A DNA stretch of 64,000 nt from Mucilaginibacter aurantiaciroseus (lineage in GTDB: Bacteria > Bacteroidota > Bacteroidia > Sphingobacteriales > Sphingobacteriaceae). The notes beneath the pieces were generated by a model. It saw only the letters and a program-made list of their open reading frames with translations. It did not search any database and was not told where the DNA came from. Made by a program: the position numbers and the translations under genes. Each line of letters opens with the position of its first letter. Position 1 is the stretch's first letter. The DNA is taken from the NCBI RefSeq assembly GCF_024055595.1, contig NZ_JAMXOF010000001.1, positions 372,001 through 436,000 on the forward strand. Direction: 5' to 3'. Positions 34,915 to 43,134 of the stretch are shown in pieces.

Positions 34915-36552
34915 TTAGTGCTCTGGGGTTAAAAACGAATATCTGTAGTCCTTTGGAGAATCAAACGTTTCCTTAATAGTGCGTGGCGATACCCAGCGCA
35001 GCAGGTTGATCATGGATCCGGCTTTGTCGTTAGTACCTGATCCGCGGGCGCCGCCAAATGGCTGCTGGCCTACCACCGCACCTGTTGGTTTATCGTTGAT
35101 GTAGAAGTTACCGGCAGCGTTGCGCAGGCGTGTGGTAGCCTCTGCAATGGCGTAACGGTCTTGCGACAGTATGGCGCCTGTTAAAGCGTAAATAGACGTC
35201 TTGTCTACAATGTTCAGGATGTTATCCCACTCGCTATCCTCATAAACGTAAACGGTTAATACCGGGCCAAACAATTCCTCGCACATGGTTACATAGTACG
35301 GGTCCTGCACCTGCAGTACGGTAGGTTGTATAAACCAACCCTGGCTTTTATCGTAAGTGCCACCTGCAATTACTTCAACGCCATCGTCCGCTTTAGCGGC
35401 ATCAATATATTTAGCCAGTTTATCAAACGACACCTCGCTGATAACGGCATTAATAAAGTTCTCGAAATCTTCGGTAGGGCCCATTTTAAAGGTAGCAATT
35501 TCGCGTACCACATGCTCCTTAACCGCAGGCCAGAGGCTTGCCGGGATGTATGCGCGTGAAGCAGCCGAACATTTTTGTCCCTGGTATTCAAACGCGCCGC
35601 GTAAAAGGGCAACAGCAACCGCATCGGCATTAGCGCTTGGGTGGGCAAGCACAAAATCTTTCCCACCTGTTTCGCCCACAATGCGCGGGTAGGTTTTGTA
35701 TTTATGGATGTTGGTACCAATAGTTTGCCAAATGTGCTGAAATACCTTGGTAGACCCTGTAAAGTGGATACCTGCAAAATCGGGGTGGTTAAATACCACA
35801 TCGCCAACCTCGGGGCCATCAGCGTAGATCATATTGATAACACCTGCAGGCAGGCCGGCTTCTATCAATACCTGCATAATTACATCAGCGGCATAAACCT
35901 GTGTATCTGCCGGTTTCCAAACTACAACGTTACCCATCATGGCGGCGGAGGTTGGGAGGTTACCCGCAATAGCCGTAAAGTTGAACGGCGTAAGCGCGAA
36001 CACAAAACCTTCCAGCGGGCGTTGCTCTAAACGGTTCCAAACACCTTTGCCGGATACCGGCGGTTGCTGCTGGTAAATTTCGGTCATGTATTGCACGTTA
36101 AAGCGCAAAAAGTCTATGAATTCGCAGGCGGCATCAATCTCGGCCTGGTAAGCATTTTTGCTTTGGCCAAGCATGGTTGCCGCGTTAATGGTAGCGCGGT
36201 AAGGGCCGGCCAAAAGTTCGGCGGCTTTTAAAAATATGGCGGCACGTTGTTCCCATGGCAGGTTCTCCCAATCGGCCTTAGCGGCAAGGGCCGCGTCAAT
36301 GGCAGCAGTCACATGGCTTTTATCGCCATAGTGGAAAGTACCCAAAAGGTGTTTATGATCATGCGGCGGTCGCAGCTCCATTAGCTTACCTGTCCTAACT
36401 TCTTTACCGCCAATATACATGGGGATATCTACTTGTTTTGAGCGGGCTTCAACCAAGGCCGCCTTAAGCGCTGCACGTTCCAAACTGCGCGGGCCGTAGT
36501 TTAATACAGGCTCGTTTACAGGGGCAGGAACATTAAAAAATCCTTTTAACAT
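34915..36552 (-). CDS. pruA: L-glutamate gamma-semialdehyde dehydrogenase (1-pyrroline-5-carboxylate dehydrogenase)
   Basis: A 545-residue aldehyde dehydrogenase that oxidises glutamate semialdehyde to glutamate with NAD in proline breakdown. The start FFNVPAPVNEPVLNYGPRS and the tail SPRTIKETFDSP are characteristic of the eukaryotic-like stand-alone P5CDH branch. The catalytic cysteine is in GQKCSAASR, the general base in VGETGGKD, and the cofactor region is PFNFTAIAGNLPTSAAM. There is no fused proline dehydrogenase domain and none next door. A -7-like TATCTTTG (36573-36580) lies 20 bases before the start. Confidence 0.94.
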   Translation of the reverse strand: MLKGFFNVPAPVNEPVLNYGPRSLERAALKAALVEARSKQVDIPMYIGGKEVRTGKLMELRPPHDHKHLLGTFHYGDKSHVTAAIDAALAAKADWENLPWEQRAAIFLKAAELLAGPYRATINAATMLGQSKNAYQAEIDAACEFIDFLRFNVQYMTEIYQQQPPVSGKGVWNRLEQRPLEGFVFALTPFNFTAIAGNLPTSAAMMGNVVVWKPADTQVYAADVIMQVLIEAGLPAGVINMIYADGPEVGDVVFNHPDFAGIHFTGSTKVFQHIWQTIGTNIHKYKTYPRIVGETGGKDFVLAHPSANADAVAVALLRGAFEYQGQKCSAASRAYIPASLWPAVKEHVVREIATFKMGPTEDFENFINAVISEVSFDKLAKYIDAAKADDGVEVIAGGTYDKSQGWFIQPTVLQVQDPYYVTMCEELFGPVLTVYVYEDSEWDNILNIVDKTSIYALTGAILSQDRYAIAEATTRLRNAAGNFYINDKPTGAVVGQQPFGGARGSGTNDKAGSMINLLRWVSPRTIKETFDSPKDYRYSFLTPEH

Positions 36553-36587
36553 AGGTGTTTAATTTAGTGCCGCAAAGATATGGGTTA

Positions 36588-36623
36588 ATGTGCAGATGTG
36601 CGAATATGCGGATGTGCAAATGA
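36588..36623 (+). repeat. Octad array (ATGTGCAG type)
   Basis: ATGTGCAG, ATGTGCGA, ATATGCGG, ATGTGCAA and the start of a fifth unit: four units with an 8-base period. It lies between pruA and the decayed defence region and supplies the first ATG of the following open frame. Confidence 0.6.
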
Positions 36624-36865
36624 AATTTGCGACTTGGATTGATAAGGGAATAACTTATTATGGAATTTTTCTCACCACAACTGTCGAACAATTTATTTTA
36701 ATACAAAATAGACAAACTGAAGTCGGGGCCAGATTAAAAGAAAAAATTGAACTCGTATTTAACAAAAAAGAAGAAGTTGGATTGTCACATGTGTATATTA
36801 TTCCAAAGTCAGTATCAAGAATTGATGGGGATAGAATTAGAAGCTTATTCACTAAGGATCAATGA
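36620..36865 (+). CDS. Short protein of unknown function upstream of the AbiJ-like remnant, probably truncated
   Basis: An 81-residue open frame (MKFATWIDKGITYYGIF start) ending SVSRIDGDRIRSLFTKDQ. It is AT-rich and does not match a family I know. The N-terminus coincides with the edge of a repeat array, so the original start may be lost. Its TGA overlaps an ATG (36862-36865) that opens the following AbiJ-like frame, which suggests that the two genes were once a coupled pair. Confidence 0.4.
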   Translation: MKFATWIDKGITYYGIFLTTTVEQFILIQNRQTEVGARLKEKIELVFNKKEEVGLSHVYIIPKSVSRIDGDRIRSLFTKDQ

Positions 36866-37554
36866 TTAATAGAAATCAATTATTTGAAAGATACTTAAAT
36901 CTCGGTTTCTACAGCAGGATCAAGAATTCAAGATATTAATGATGAATTTAAAAGGATGTAGTAAAGTTAATACGGCTTTAAATCAACTTAAAATAGATAA
37001 CCCTAGTCTATTTAATGATCTATGGCAATGGTACGGAAAGTGGATCGCTGGAGATATGGCCTAATATAAAATTAGGAGAAGCTTTATAATTAAAATGTTC
37101 ATGACTTATTAAATCTTACACAAAACTCTGAACAGAACGATGTATTAAATGTCTCTGTAAGCTTAATTGGATGGGATAGAATTGATAGATCTTTAAACGA
37201 GATTAATATAAGGTTAAAGCAAGCTATAAATGAGGAGCAATTTCAAACAATTGGTTTGCTATGCCGCGAAACTATAATTTCATTGGCCTAAACAGTTTTC
37301 GTTAAAGATAAACATCCAACAATTGACGGCGTTAAACAAGCGAGACTAATGCAAGACGAATGCTTGATTCTTGTATAGTTATTGAGCTGGCAGGTGGTTC
37401 AAATGAAACATTAAGGAAATATACTCGTTCGTCCAACAAACTTGCCAATGAATTAACTCATAAAAGAACGGCGACGACAAAGGATGCTCACATTTGTTCT
37501 TCTTCTACAGTTTTATTAATAAATTTGATTGGAATACTTGAAGGAAGGCATTAG
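36862..37554 (+). pseudogene. AbiJ-like abortive-infection protein, decayed
   Basis: No single frame covers this region, but pieces in all three frames line up into one protein. In order: NRNQLFERYLNLGF, then AGSRIQDINDEFKRM, NTALNQLKIDNPSLFNDL, WQWYGKWIAGDMA, then VSLIGWDRIDRSLNEINIRL, EEQFQTIGLLCRETIISLA, TVFVKDKHPTIDGVK and finally LANELTHKRTATTKDA with ILEGRH at the end. The segments around LLCRE and HKRTATxxDA are hallmarks of AbiJ-type/HEPN-like abortive infection proteins. It is broken by at least one in-frame stop (TAA 37289-37291) and several frameshifts, one near 37352. It is thus a dead defence gene. The family call is from memory of such sequences. Confidence 0.62.
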
Positions 37555-38104
37555 AATATTTTTGATTATTATAAACCGCCCATAGCTATTTTGCCTCAAT
37601 TACCGCAAGCTAAATGCGCTATTGCAAAGTTTAGCTTATACGATACCATCCTAAATCCACAAGCGGACGCTTTCAGTAGCGATAAGACGTAAAATTAATA
37701 ATGATGTCTTAAAAGCTATTATTAAAAATACAGGATTTCTTTCACTTTATCCTCGCTTTCGGGCGGTTCAGGAAAGAGGGTATCCTGCTGTCCCGTTTTG
37801 CTCACTAAATGGATTATTACCCGGCGAAAACAAGTCGAAAAAAAGTCATTTACGGGCGCGGAAAGATGGTGTCCCATTCAGAAACAAGCGGGACACTCAT
37901 TTTAAAATTTAAATAATTGTTAATCAATTACTTGTGTTTTGTAGCTGACTTATTATTTATAAAGGTCAATTTTTAATTCATTCATAATCAATTTGTTGTA
38001 TTTTTTTGGTGTTTTCTAATAAAATAAGTGGGACAGCAAGAAAAATCACCGATGGTTTTTTCACAAAAACCTACCACTTTGCCAAAAATGTTTATAATTG
38101 TACC
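37555..38104. other. Intergenic region with remnants and repeated GGGAC motifs, no assignable gene
   Basis: About 550 bases between the decayed defence gene and the XRE gene. One plus-strand frame stays open for roughly 85 codons (about 37670-37915, containing LLPGENKSKKSHLRARKDG) but lacks a start codon and a family match, so it may be a further remnant. The motif GTCCC or its complement GGGAC recurs at about 37791, 37872, 37890 and 38031, partly as the inverted pair GTGTCCC/GGGACAC. No intact promoter could be assigned to the XRE gene. Confidence 0.45.
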
Positions 38105-38467
38105 ATGTCTGATGAAGCAGTTGTAAAACGGATAAAAGTAATAGTGAAGGAGCATGGCGGGCAGCTGGCACTGGCCAACGCTATAGGGGTAGACCAAGGC
38201 TTTATCAGCAAGGTAATCAACCAAAAGCAGGACATCAGCTACTATCTTATCCGTAAGCTTTGTTTCCAGTTAAAGTACTCGCCCGAGTGGTTGATACTGG
38301 GCACCGGCGATAAGATGATCCACAAACCAGACTCGGCCAAGCTGATCACCGAGATCCAGATGCTGCGTACCGAAGTGGATATCTTGCATGCCAGGATGCG
38401 TGCCTACGAAATTCAGCTGGAGGAATTAAAGCAGTACAACTTAACTGATAAGCAAAAAGCTGGTTAA
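38105..38467 (+). CDS. XRE-family helix-turn-helix regulator with C-terminal coiled coil
   Basis: A 120-residue protein from the ATG at 38105; the longer frame from 38006 has an AT-rich non-homologous extension. Residues about 5-65 form an XRE-type helix-turn-helix (QLALANAIGVDQGFISKVIN is the recognition part), followed by PEWLILGTGDKM and a coiled coil (ITEIQMLRTEVDILHARM) for dimerisation. The layout is that of a Bacteroidota phage-repressor-like regulator. It lies just upstream of the TonB-dependent receptor but is separated by 117 bases of operator-like repeats. Confidence 0.83.
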   Translation: MSDEAVVKRIKVIVKEHGGQLALANAIGVDQGFISKVINQKQDISYYLIRKLCFQLKYSPEWLILGTGDKMIHKPDSAKLITEIQMLRTEVDILHARMRAYEIQLEELKQYNLTDKQKAG

Positions 38468-38487
38468 CAGCACGTTTAGGCCACCCC

Positions 38488-38559
38488 TTAACACTGGGGT
38501 AATATTAAGTGGCGGTTTTGGTAATACATCCATAACATTCAACTAACATCGCGGTAATA
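38488..38559 (+). promoter_or_regulatory. Array of TAACA/TAATA motifs with 11-bp spacing before the TonB-dependent receptor gene
   Basis: TTAACA 38488, GTAATA 38499, GTAATA 38521, ATAACA 38532, CTAACA 38543, GTAATA 38554: six motifs on one 11-bp grid (position 38510 is the only miss). A TAGTTTTG -7 element lies at 38558-38565. No TTTG -33 element is present, as expected for an activator-dependent promoter. Direct repeats with 11-bp spacing are typical of OmpR/PhoB-family activators. Confidence 0.45.
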
Positions 38560-38584
38560 GTTTTGCGGTATTAAATTAATACAC

Positions 38585-41383
38585 GTGAAAAAAGTTTTAT
38601 CCGCAATCACCGTCATGGTTATTATGACGCTTACGGCAGGCAATTTGCTTGCCCAAACCACGGGCCGTATCTCAGGTAAGGTCATCGACCAAAAAACCAG
38701 CGAAACCTTAATAGGGGCTACCGTTAACATAGAGGGCACCACCAAGGCCGCCGCTACCGATGTTGACGGCCACTATGTATTAAGCGGCATTGCGCCCGGT
38801 AAATACACCATCCTTGTAAGGTATATAGGCTACCAAAGCAAAACAGTATCCGAAATTGAAGTAAAGCAGGGTACTAACACCGCTCTTGATATTACGATGG
38901 GCCAAGCCGAGTCGCAAGCCCTTAAAGAGGTTGTGATTAAATCAACCTATCGGCAGCAATCAATCGGCGCCTTATACGCCATGCAAAAAAATAGCATATC
39001 TATTTCTGATGGTACATCTGCCGAGGTGATCAAAAAATCACCGGACAGGAATACTGCCGACGTTTTAAAACGTGTAAGCGGTGCCACCGTGCAGGATAAT
39101 AAATTCGTAGTTATCCGTGGTTTGAGCGATCGTTATAATAACGCTATGCTTGATGGCGCATCGTTGCCAAGTACCGAGCCAAATAGAAAAGCATTTTCGT
39201 TTGACATTGTACCATCAAACCTGGTAGAAAGTTTAACCATCACCAAAACGGCTACGCCGGATCAGCCCGGAGATTTTGCCGGTGGTTTGATCGCGATAAA
39301 CACCAAAGATTTGCCCGAGCAAAATTCAATATCATTTGGTATTGGTGCCGGTTACAATACGGCGTCAACAGGTAAAACTTTTTTAAGCGGGCAACGTAAT
39401 GCCAGCGATTATTTTGGTTTTGATAACGGTAAAAAACAGTTGCCAAATGGCTTTTTACCATACTCTAAAATTGTTAACGGTTTAACCCAGCAACAAAATA
39501 ATTCTTTATTAAAAAGTATCTCACAAGATTATAACATCTACAAAAATACAGCACTGCCAACTCAAAATTACCAGTTTACATTAGCCAGGGTTAAGGATAA
39601 CGAAAAAAATGGCAACCGTTTTGGAGCTATTTTTGGTTTAACTTACCGCAACGCCCAAACTATAAGTAATGATGTTAAGCGCAACGCTTACGGTTATGAT
39701 TACAATGATGATATTTATAAATTCTCTACCAACCTTGGCGCGTTATTAAACTTAGGTTACACTTTCGGCAAAAACAAGATCACGTTCAAAAATGTGTACA
39801 ATAGGATCTATGACGATCAGTTTTTGCAACGTACAGGTAGCAACCAGGCATCTGGTGTTGATGTAAAATATTATGCTTTTGACCTCCTACAGAAAGCTTT
39901 ACTAAAATCGACCTTAGAAGGTAACCACCCAATTGGCGAAAAAGGAGCAAAAATAAACTGGAACTTAAGCTACAGCAATGTACTTAATGATCAGCCGCAA
40001 CAACGCAAAATAAGCTACTCGCGCAATATTGGTAGCGGCGAACCTTTTGAGGCAAACGTTTCAACCCTGGGTAAAGATAATGCAACTTTATATGCCAAAC
40101 TTAACGAAAACTCATACTCTGGTGCGGTTAATTACTCTATGCCATTTAAAATGTTTTCACAATCGGCAACTTTCAAAACAGGTTTAACAAGCTTATACAG
40201 AAAGAGAAGTTACGACGTACGTTTCCTTGGGGCTGTAGTTGACGGAAGTAATCCCGACATTAACGATCCTGATTTCCTTCGTCCGTTAAAACAACGTCCC
40301 TTAAATACCTTGTTCCGCAGCGATGTTATCAATGCAGGTGTTTATAAATTAGATGAGATAGACGGATCTGATGATTCATATGATGCCCACTCATTAACTA
40401 ACTCTGGTTATGCGATGTTAGATAACAAGCTTACCGATAAATTGAGATTGGTATGGGGTGTTCGTGTAGAACAATTTGATGTAAATGTTACCCCGGTTAG
40501 TAAAAGAGCCGATGGTATTGTTAACCAAAATTATGTAGATGTTTTACCATCTGCTAACTTAACTTACAGTTTATCAGAAAAGATAAACTTAAGGGCATCA
40601 TATTCGCGTACACTTGCACGCCCAGAGTTTAGAGAATTATCTATCTCGCAATATTATGACTACGAGCTATTAGCGTTGCAACAAGGTGATCCAAATTTGA
40701 AAAAGTCAAATATTGATAATTTTGACGTCCGCTTTGAGCTTTATCCTCAAGCCGGCCAGATCATATCGGTATCGGGTTTTTACAAAAGGTTCAAAAACGC
40801 GATAGAAACTTATAATAATGATGTTAACTCGACCCGTACCATTACATACTTCAACTCTGATAAGGCTAACGTAATTGGTGCCGAGTTAGAAATTCGTAAA
40901 ACATTAGATTTTATTTATGCTAACGATTTTATGAAAAACACAACCTTGTATGCAAACTTAGCGGTTATTAAATCTACAGCCTATAACCCAACTAACGCGG
41001 GTATTAATTTTAAATACACCAAACGTTCGTTAGTAGGCCAGGCACCATATGTAATAAACGGCGGTGTACAGCATTCGTTCCTTAATAATAAATTAAACTT
41101 CAATGCATTGTATAACAGGGTAGGCCGCAGGCTTAACGTTGCAGCAGGAGCGTTATATGAAGATATTTGGGAAGCACCACGTAACGTATTTGACGCGCAA
41201 CTTGGCTTAAAAGTATTTAAAGGTAAAGGCGAGATAAAAGTTACCGCTGCAGATATTTTCAATAACGCCAGCACTTTTTATTATGATAATAATTTTAATA
41301 AAAAGGTTGACGCCGGTGACGGTATCCAAAGTAGCTATAAACCAGGGTCTACGTATTCATTGGCATTTACATATACACTTTAA
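38585..41383 (+). CDS. TonB-dependent outer-membrane receptor
   Basis: A 932-residue receptor with a GTG start at 38585. A signal peptide (ending LTAGNLLAQ) is followed by a carboxypeptidase-regulatory-like domain (about 27-110, GRISGKVIDQKTSETLIGATV is its start, cut to GKVIDQKTSETLIGATV), a plug domain (about 140-245, with NTADVLKRVSGATVQDNKFV and VIRGLSDRYNNAMLDG) and a 22-strand barrel ending in YSLAFTYTL. The substrate is unknown; no SusD partner follows, so it is not a typical polysaccharide locus. The next gene encodes a surface lipoprotein, a likely partner. Confidence 0.92.
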   Translation: MKKVLSAITVMVIMTLTAGNLLAQTTGRISGKVIDQKTSETLIGATVNIEGTTKAAATDVDGHYVLSGIAPGKYTILVRYIGYQSKTVSEIEVKQGTNTALDITMGQAESQALKEVVIKSTYRQQSIGALYAMQKNSISISDGTSAEVIKKSPDRNTADVLKRVSGATVQDNKFVVIRGLSDRYNNAMLDGASLPSTEPNRKAFSFDIVPSNLVESLTITKTATPDQPGDFAGGLIAINTKDLPEQNSISFGIGAGYNTASTGKTFLSGQRNASDYFGFDNGKKQLPNGFLPYSKIVNGLTQQQNNSLLKSISQDYNIYKNTALPTQNYQFTLARVKDNEKNGNRFGAIFGLTYRNAQTISNDVKRNAYGYDYNDDIYKFSTNLGALLNLGYTFGKNKITFKNVYNRIYDDQFLQRTGSNQASGVDVKYYAFDLLQKALLKSTLEGNHPIGEKGAKINWNLSYSNVLNDQPQQRKISYSRNIGSGEPFEANVSTLGKDNATLYAKLNENSYSGAVNYSMPFKMFSQSATFKTGLTSLYRKRSYDVRFLGAVVDGSNPDINDPDFLRPLKQRPLNTLFRSDVINAGVYKLDEIDGSDDSYDAHSLTNSGYAMLDNKLTDKLRLVWGVRVEQFDVNVTPVSKRADGIVNQNYVDVLPSANLTYSLSEKINLRASYSRTLARPEFRELSISQYYDYELLALQQGDPNLKKSNIDNFDVRFELYPQAGQIISVSGFYKRFKNAIETYNNDVNSTRTITYFNSDKANVIGAELEIRKTLDFIYANDFMKNTTLYANLAVIKSTAYNPTNAGINFKYTKRSLVGQAPYVINGGVQHSFLNNKLNFNALYNRVGRRLNVAAGALYEDIWEAPRNVFDAQLGLKVFKGKGEIKVTAADIFNNASTFYYDNNFNKKVDAGDGIQSSYKPGSTYSLAFTYTL

Positions 41384-41396
41384 TATTAATATGGGC

Positions 41397-41444
41397 TTAA
41401 CACTAAGCCATGTTATTTAACATATACATAAACAATCCTTAACT
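41397..41444 (+). promoter_or_regulatory. TTAACA-type direct repeats before the beta-helix lipoprotein gene
   Basis: TTAACA at 41397, TTAACA at 41417, an imperfect ATAAAC at 41428 and TTAACT at 41439: the last three are 11 bp apart. A TA-C-TTTG element follows at 41466-41472, about 21 bases after the last repeat. The arrangement resembles those before the two receptor genes. Confidence 0.38.
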
Positions 41445-41496
41445 TTAAGTAAAAGGTGCTTGTGTTACTTTGAATTGAAAATTAAAAAATCAAACA

Positions 41497-42948
41497 ATGA
41501 AAAAAATTCTATTAGTAGCTGCACTGGGCTTCACAATCTTAGCCTCAAGTTGTTCAAAAAACACTGTTGATGCCGGTGATGGCGGCGGTATTGTTACCCC
41601 ACCAGTTCCATCAGACGGTGTTGTAATAGTAAAGGCTGATATTACTACAGCAACCACATGGACCGCAGATAAAATTTACCTTTTAAAAGGCAACGTATTT
41701 GTAACCAATAATGCGACCCTCACTATCCAACCGGGTACAATCATTAAAGGTGATAAAGCATCAAAAGCTGCTTTGATCATCACCCGCGGTTCAAAAATTG
41801 AAGCTGTCGGTACTGCAGATAAACCAATTGTATTCACATCAAACCAAACTGCCGGTGGCCGTTCACAAGGCGACTGGGGTGGCGTTATCCTTTTAGGTAA
41901 AGCCCCTAATAACGTGGGTGCTTCTGTAACTATCGAAGGTATATCTGATGCTACCGATAAAGGTAAGCACGGTGGTACCGACATTGCCGATAACTCTGGT
42001 ACAATGAAATATGTACGTATAGAGTACGCCGGTATCGCTTTAAGCCCTGATAATGAGATCAACGGTCTAACTTTTGGTAGCGTTGGTTCTGGTACAACTA
42101 TCGATTACGTAGAAGTTTACCGCTCTGGTGACGATGCTTTCGAATGGTTTGGTGGTAGCGTAAATGCTAAACACTTATTAGCCATCGATAGCTGGGATGA
42201 TGATTTTGATACTGATAACGGTTTCTCTGGTAAGATTCAGTTTGGTTTAGCTCAGCGTTTAGCTGCAACTGCTGATGTATCTGGTTCAAACGGTTTCGAA
42301 TCTGATAACAACGCAACAGGTACTAACGGTACGCCACAAACAAGCGCGGTATTTTCTAACATGACTATATTAGGTCCAAAAGAAACTGCTACATTCACTG
42401 CAATCAATGCTAATTTCCAGCATGGTGCTCAGATCCGTCGTAATACAGCTATCAGCATTTTAAACTCTGTTATAGTTGGTTATACCGAAGGTGTGTTTTA
42501 CGATGACGCTTTACCTGCAGGTGGTACTGCTAATGCATCTGCTAACCTAGCTTCCGATGCTTCTGTATTTGCTAATAACATAGTAGCAGGTAGCAACGGT
42601 AAAAAAAACCAGATCAAAGCTGCAGCTTCTGCTTTAGCTGCTGTATCTGCAAAACTAATGTTAAACAATACTTTCACTCCCGATCTTTATGCAGCTGGTA
42701 TTTACACTGATGCCTATAAATTTGGTGCTGATATTGCCCCTGCTGCAAGAGCTGGTGTACCGGTATTCACTCAAATAGGTGCTTCACCTGCTTTAACAGG
42801 TGCAGTATTTACTGATGCAAAGGTTACTGATGCTTACTTTACTAAAGTTGCTTACAAAGGTGCTTTCGGTACTGAAGACTGGACTACTGGTTGGGCTAAC
42901 TTTAACCCACAAGTTATGGCTTACACCTCTCCTGGTGCTGTTAAATAG
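41497..42948 (+). CDS. Surface lipoprotein with beta-helix-like repeats (LipL48-like)
   Basis: A 483-residue lipoprotein: MKKILLVAALGFTILASSC with the lipobox ASSC, then a Gly/Asp-rich linker (DAGDGGG). The body has right-handed beta-helix character with LTIQPGTIIKGDKASKAALI, ITRGSKIEAVGTADKPIVFT and GDWGGVILLGKAP, and ends in EDWTTGWANFNPQ, a pattern shared with LipL48-like secreted proteins. It lacks a T9SS sorting domain. It is placed between two TonB receptors and has the same kind of operator-like repeats, so it may be a surface binding protein for the upstream receptor. Substrate unknown. Confidence 0.75.
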   Translation: MKKILLVAALGFTILASSCSKNTVDAGDGGGIVTPPVPSDGVVIVKADITTATTWTADKIYLLKGNVFVTNNATLTIQPGTIIKGDKASKAALIITRGSKIEAVGTADKPIVFTSNQTAGGRSQGDWGGVILLGKAPNNVGASVTIEGISDATDKGKHGGTDIADNSGTMKYVRIEYAGIALSPDNEINGLTFGSVGSGTTIDYVEVYRSGDDAFEWFGGSVNAKHLLAIDSWDDDFDTDNGFSGKIQFGLAQRLAATADVSGSNGFESDNNATGTNGTPQTSAVFSNMTILGPKETATFTAINANFQHGAQIRRNTAISILNSVIVGYTEGVFYDDALPAGGTANASANLASDASVFANNIVAGSNGKKNQIKAAASALAAVSAKLMLNNTFTPDLYAAGIYTDAYKFGADIAPAARAGVPVFTQIGASPALTGAVFTDAKVTDAYFTKVAYKGAFGTEDWTTGWANFNPQVMAYTSPGAVK

Positions 42949-42970
42949 TCATAACGCTTAATTAGATTAT

Positions 42971-42997
42971 AAGCGGCTACCCATTCGGTAGCCGCTT
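42971..42997 (+). terminator. Intrinsic terminator after the lipoprotein gene
   Basis: AAGCGGCTACC (42971-42981) pairs with GGTAGCCGCTT (42987-42997) around a 5-base loop and is followed by ATTTTTTG. It lies 22 bases after the stop. Confidence 0.92.
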
Positions 42998-43023
42998 ATT
43001 TTTTGACACATCTTCCACTTTGC

Positions 43024-43082
43024 TTAACATTAATTTAACACTAACAGCACTATTCTAATCCCATTCTAATTTCGGCGTAACA
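43024..43082 (+). promoter_or_regulatory. TAACA/CTAAT repeats with 11-bp spacing before the Oar-like receptor gene
   Basis: TTAACA at 43024 and 43035 (11 bp apart), and ATTCTAAT copies giving CTAATC 43055, CTAATT 43066 and GTAACA 43077 (again 11 bp apart, with a 2-bp phase shift between the groups). An element ACTTTTG at about 43104 lies 21 bases after the last repeat. Confidence 0.42.
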
Positions 43083-43134
43083 AACGCGTAATGTAGCGGG
43101 TAGACTTTTGGGGTAAATAAAAACCCCTTCTATA

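Noticed and set aside
35370..35819. Second minus-strand frame of 149 codons over pruA
   Set aside because: Out-of-frame reading of pruA; no motif and no start context.
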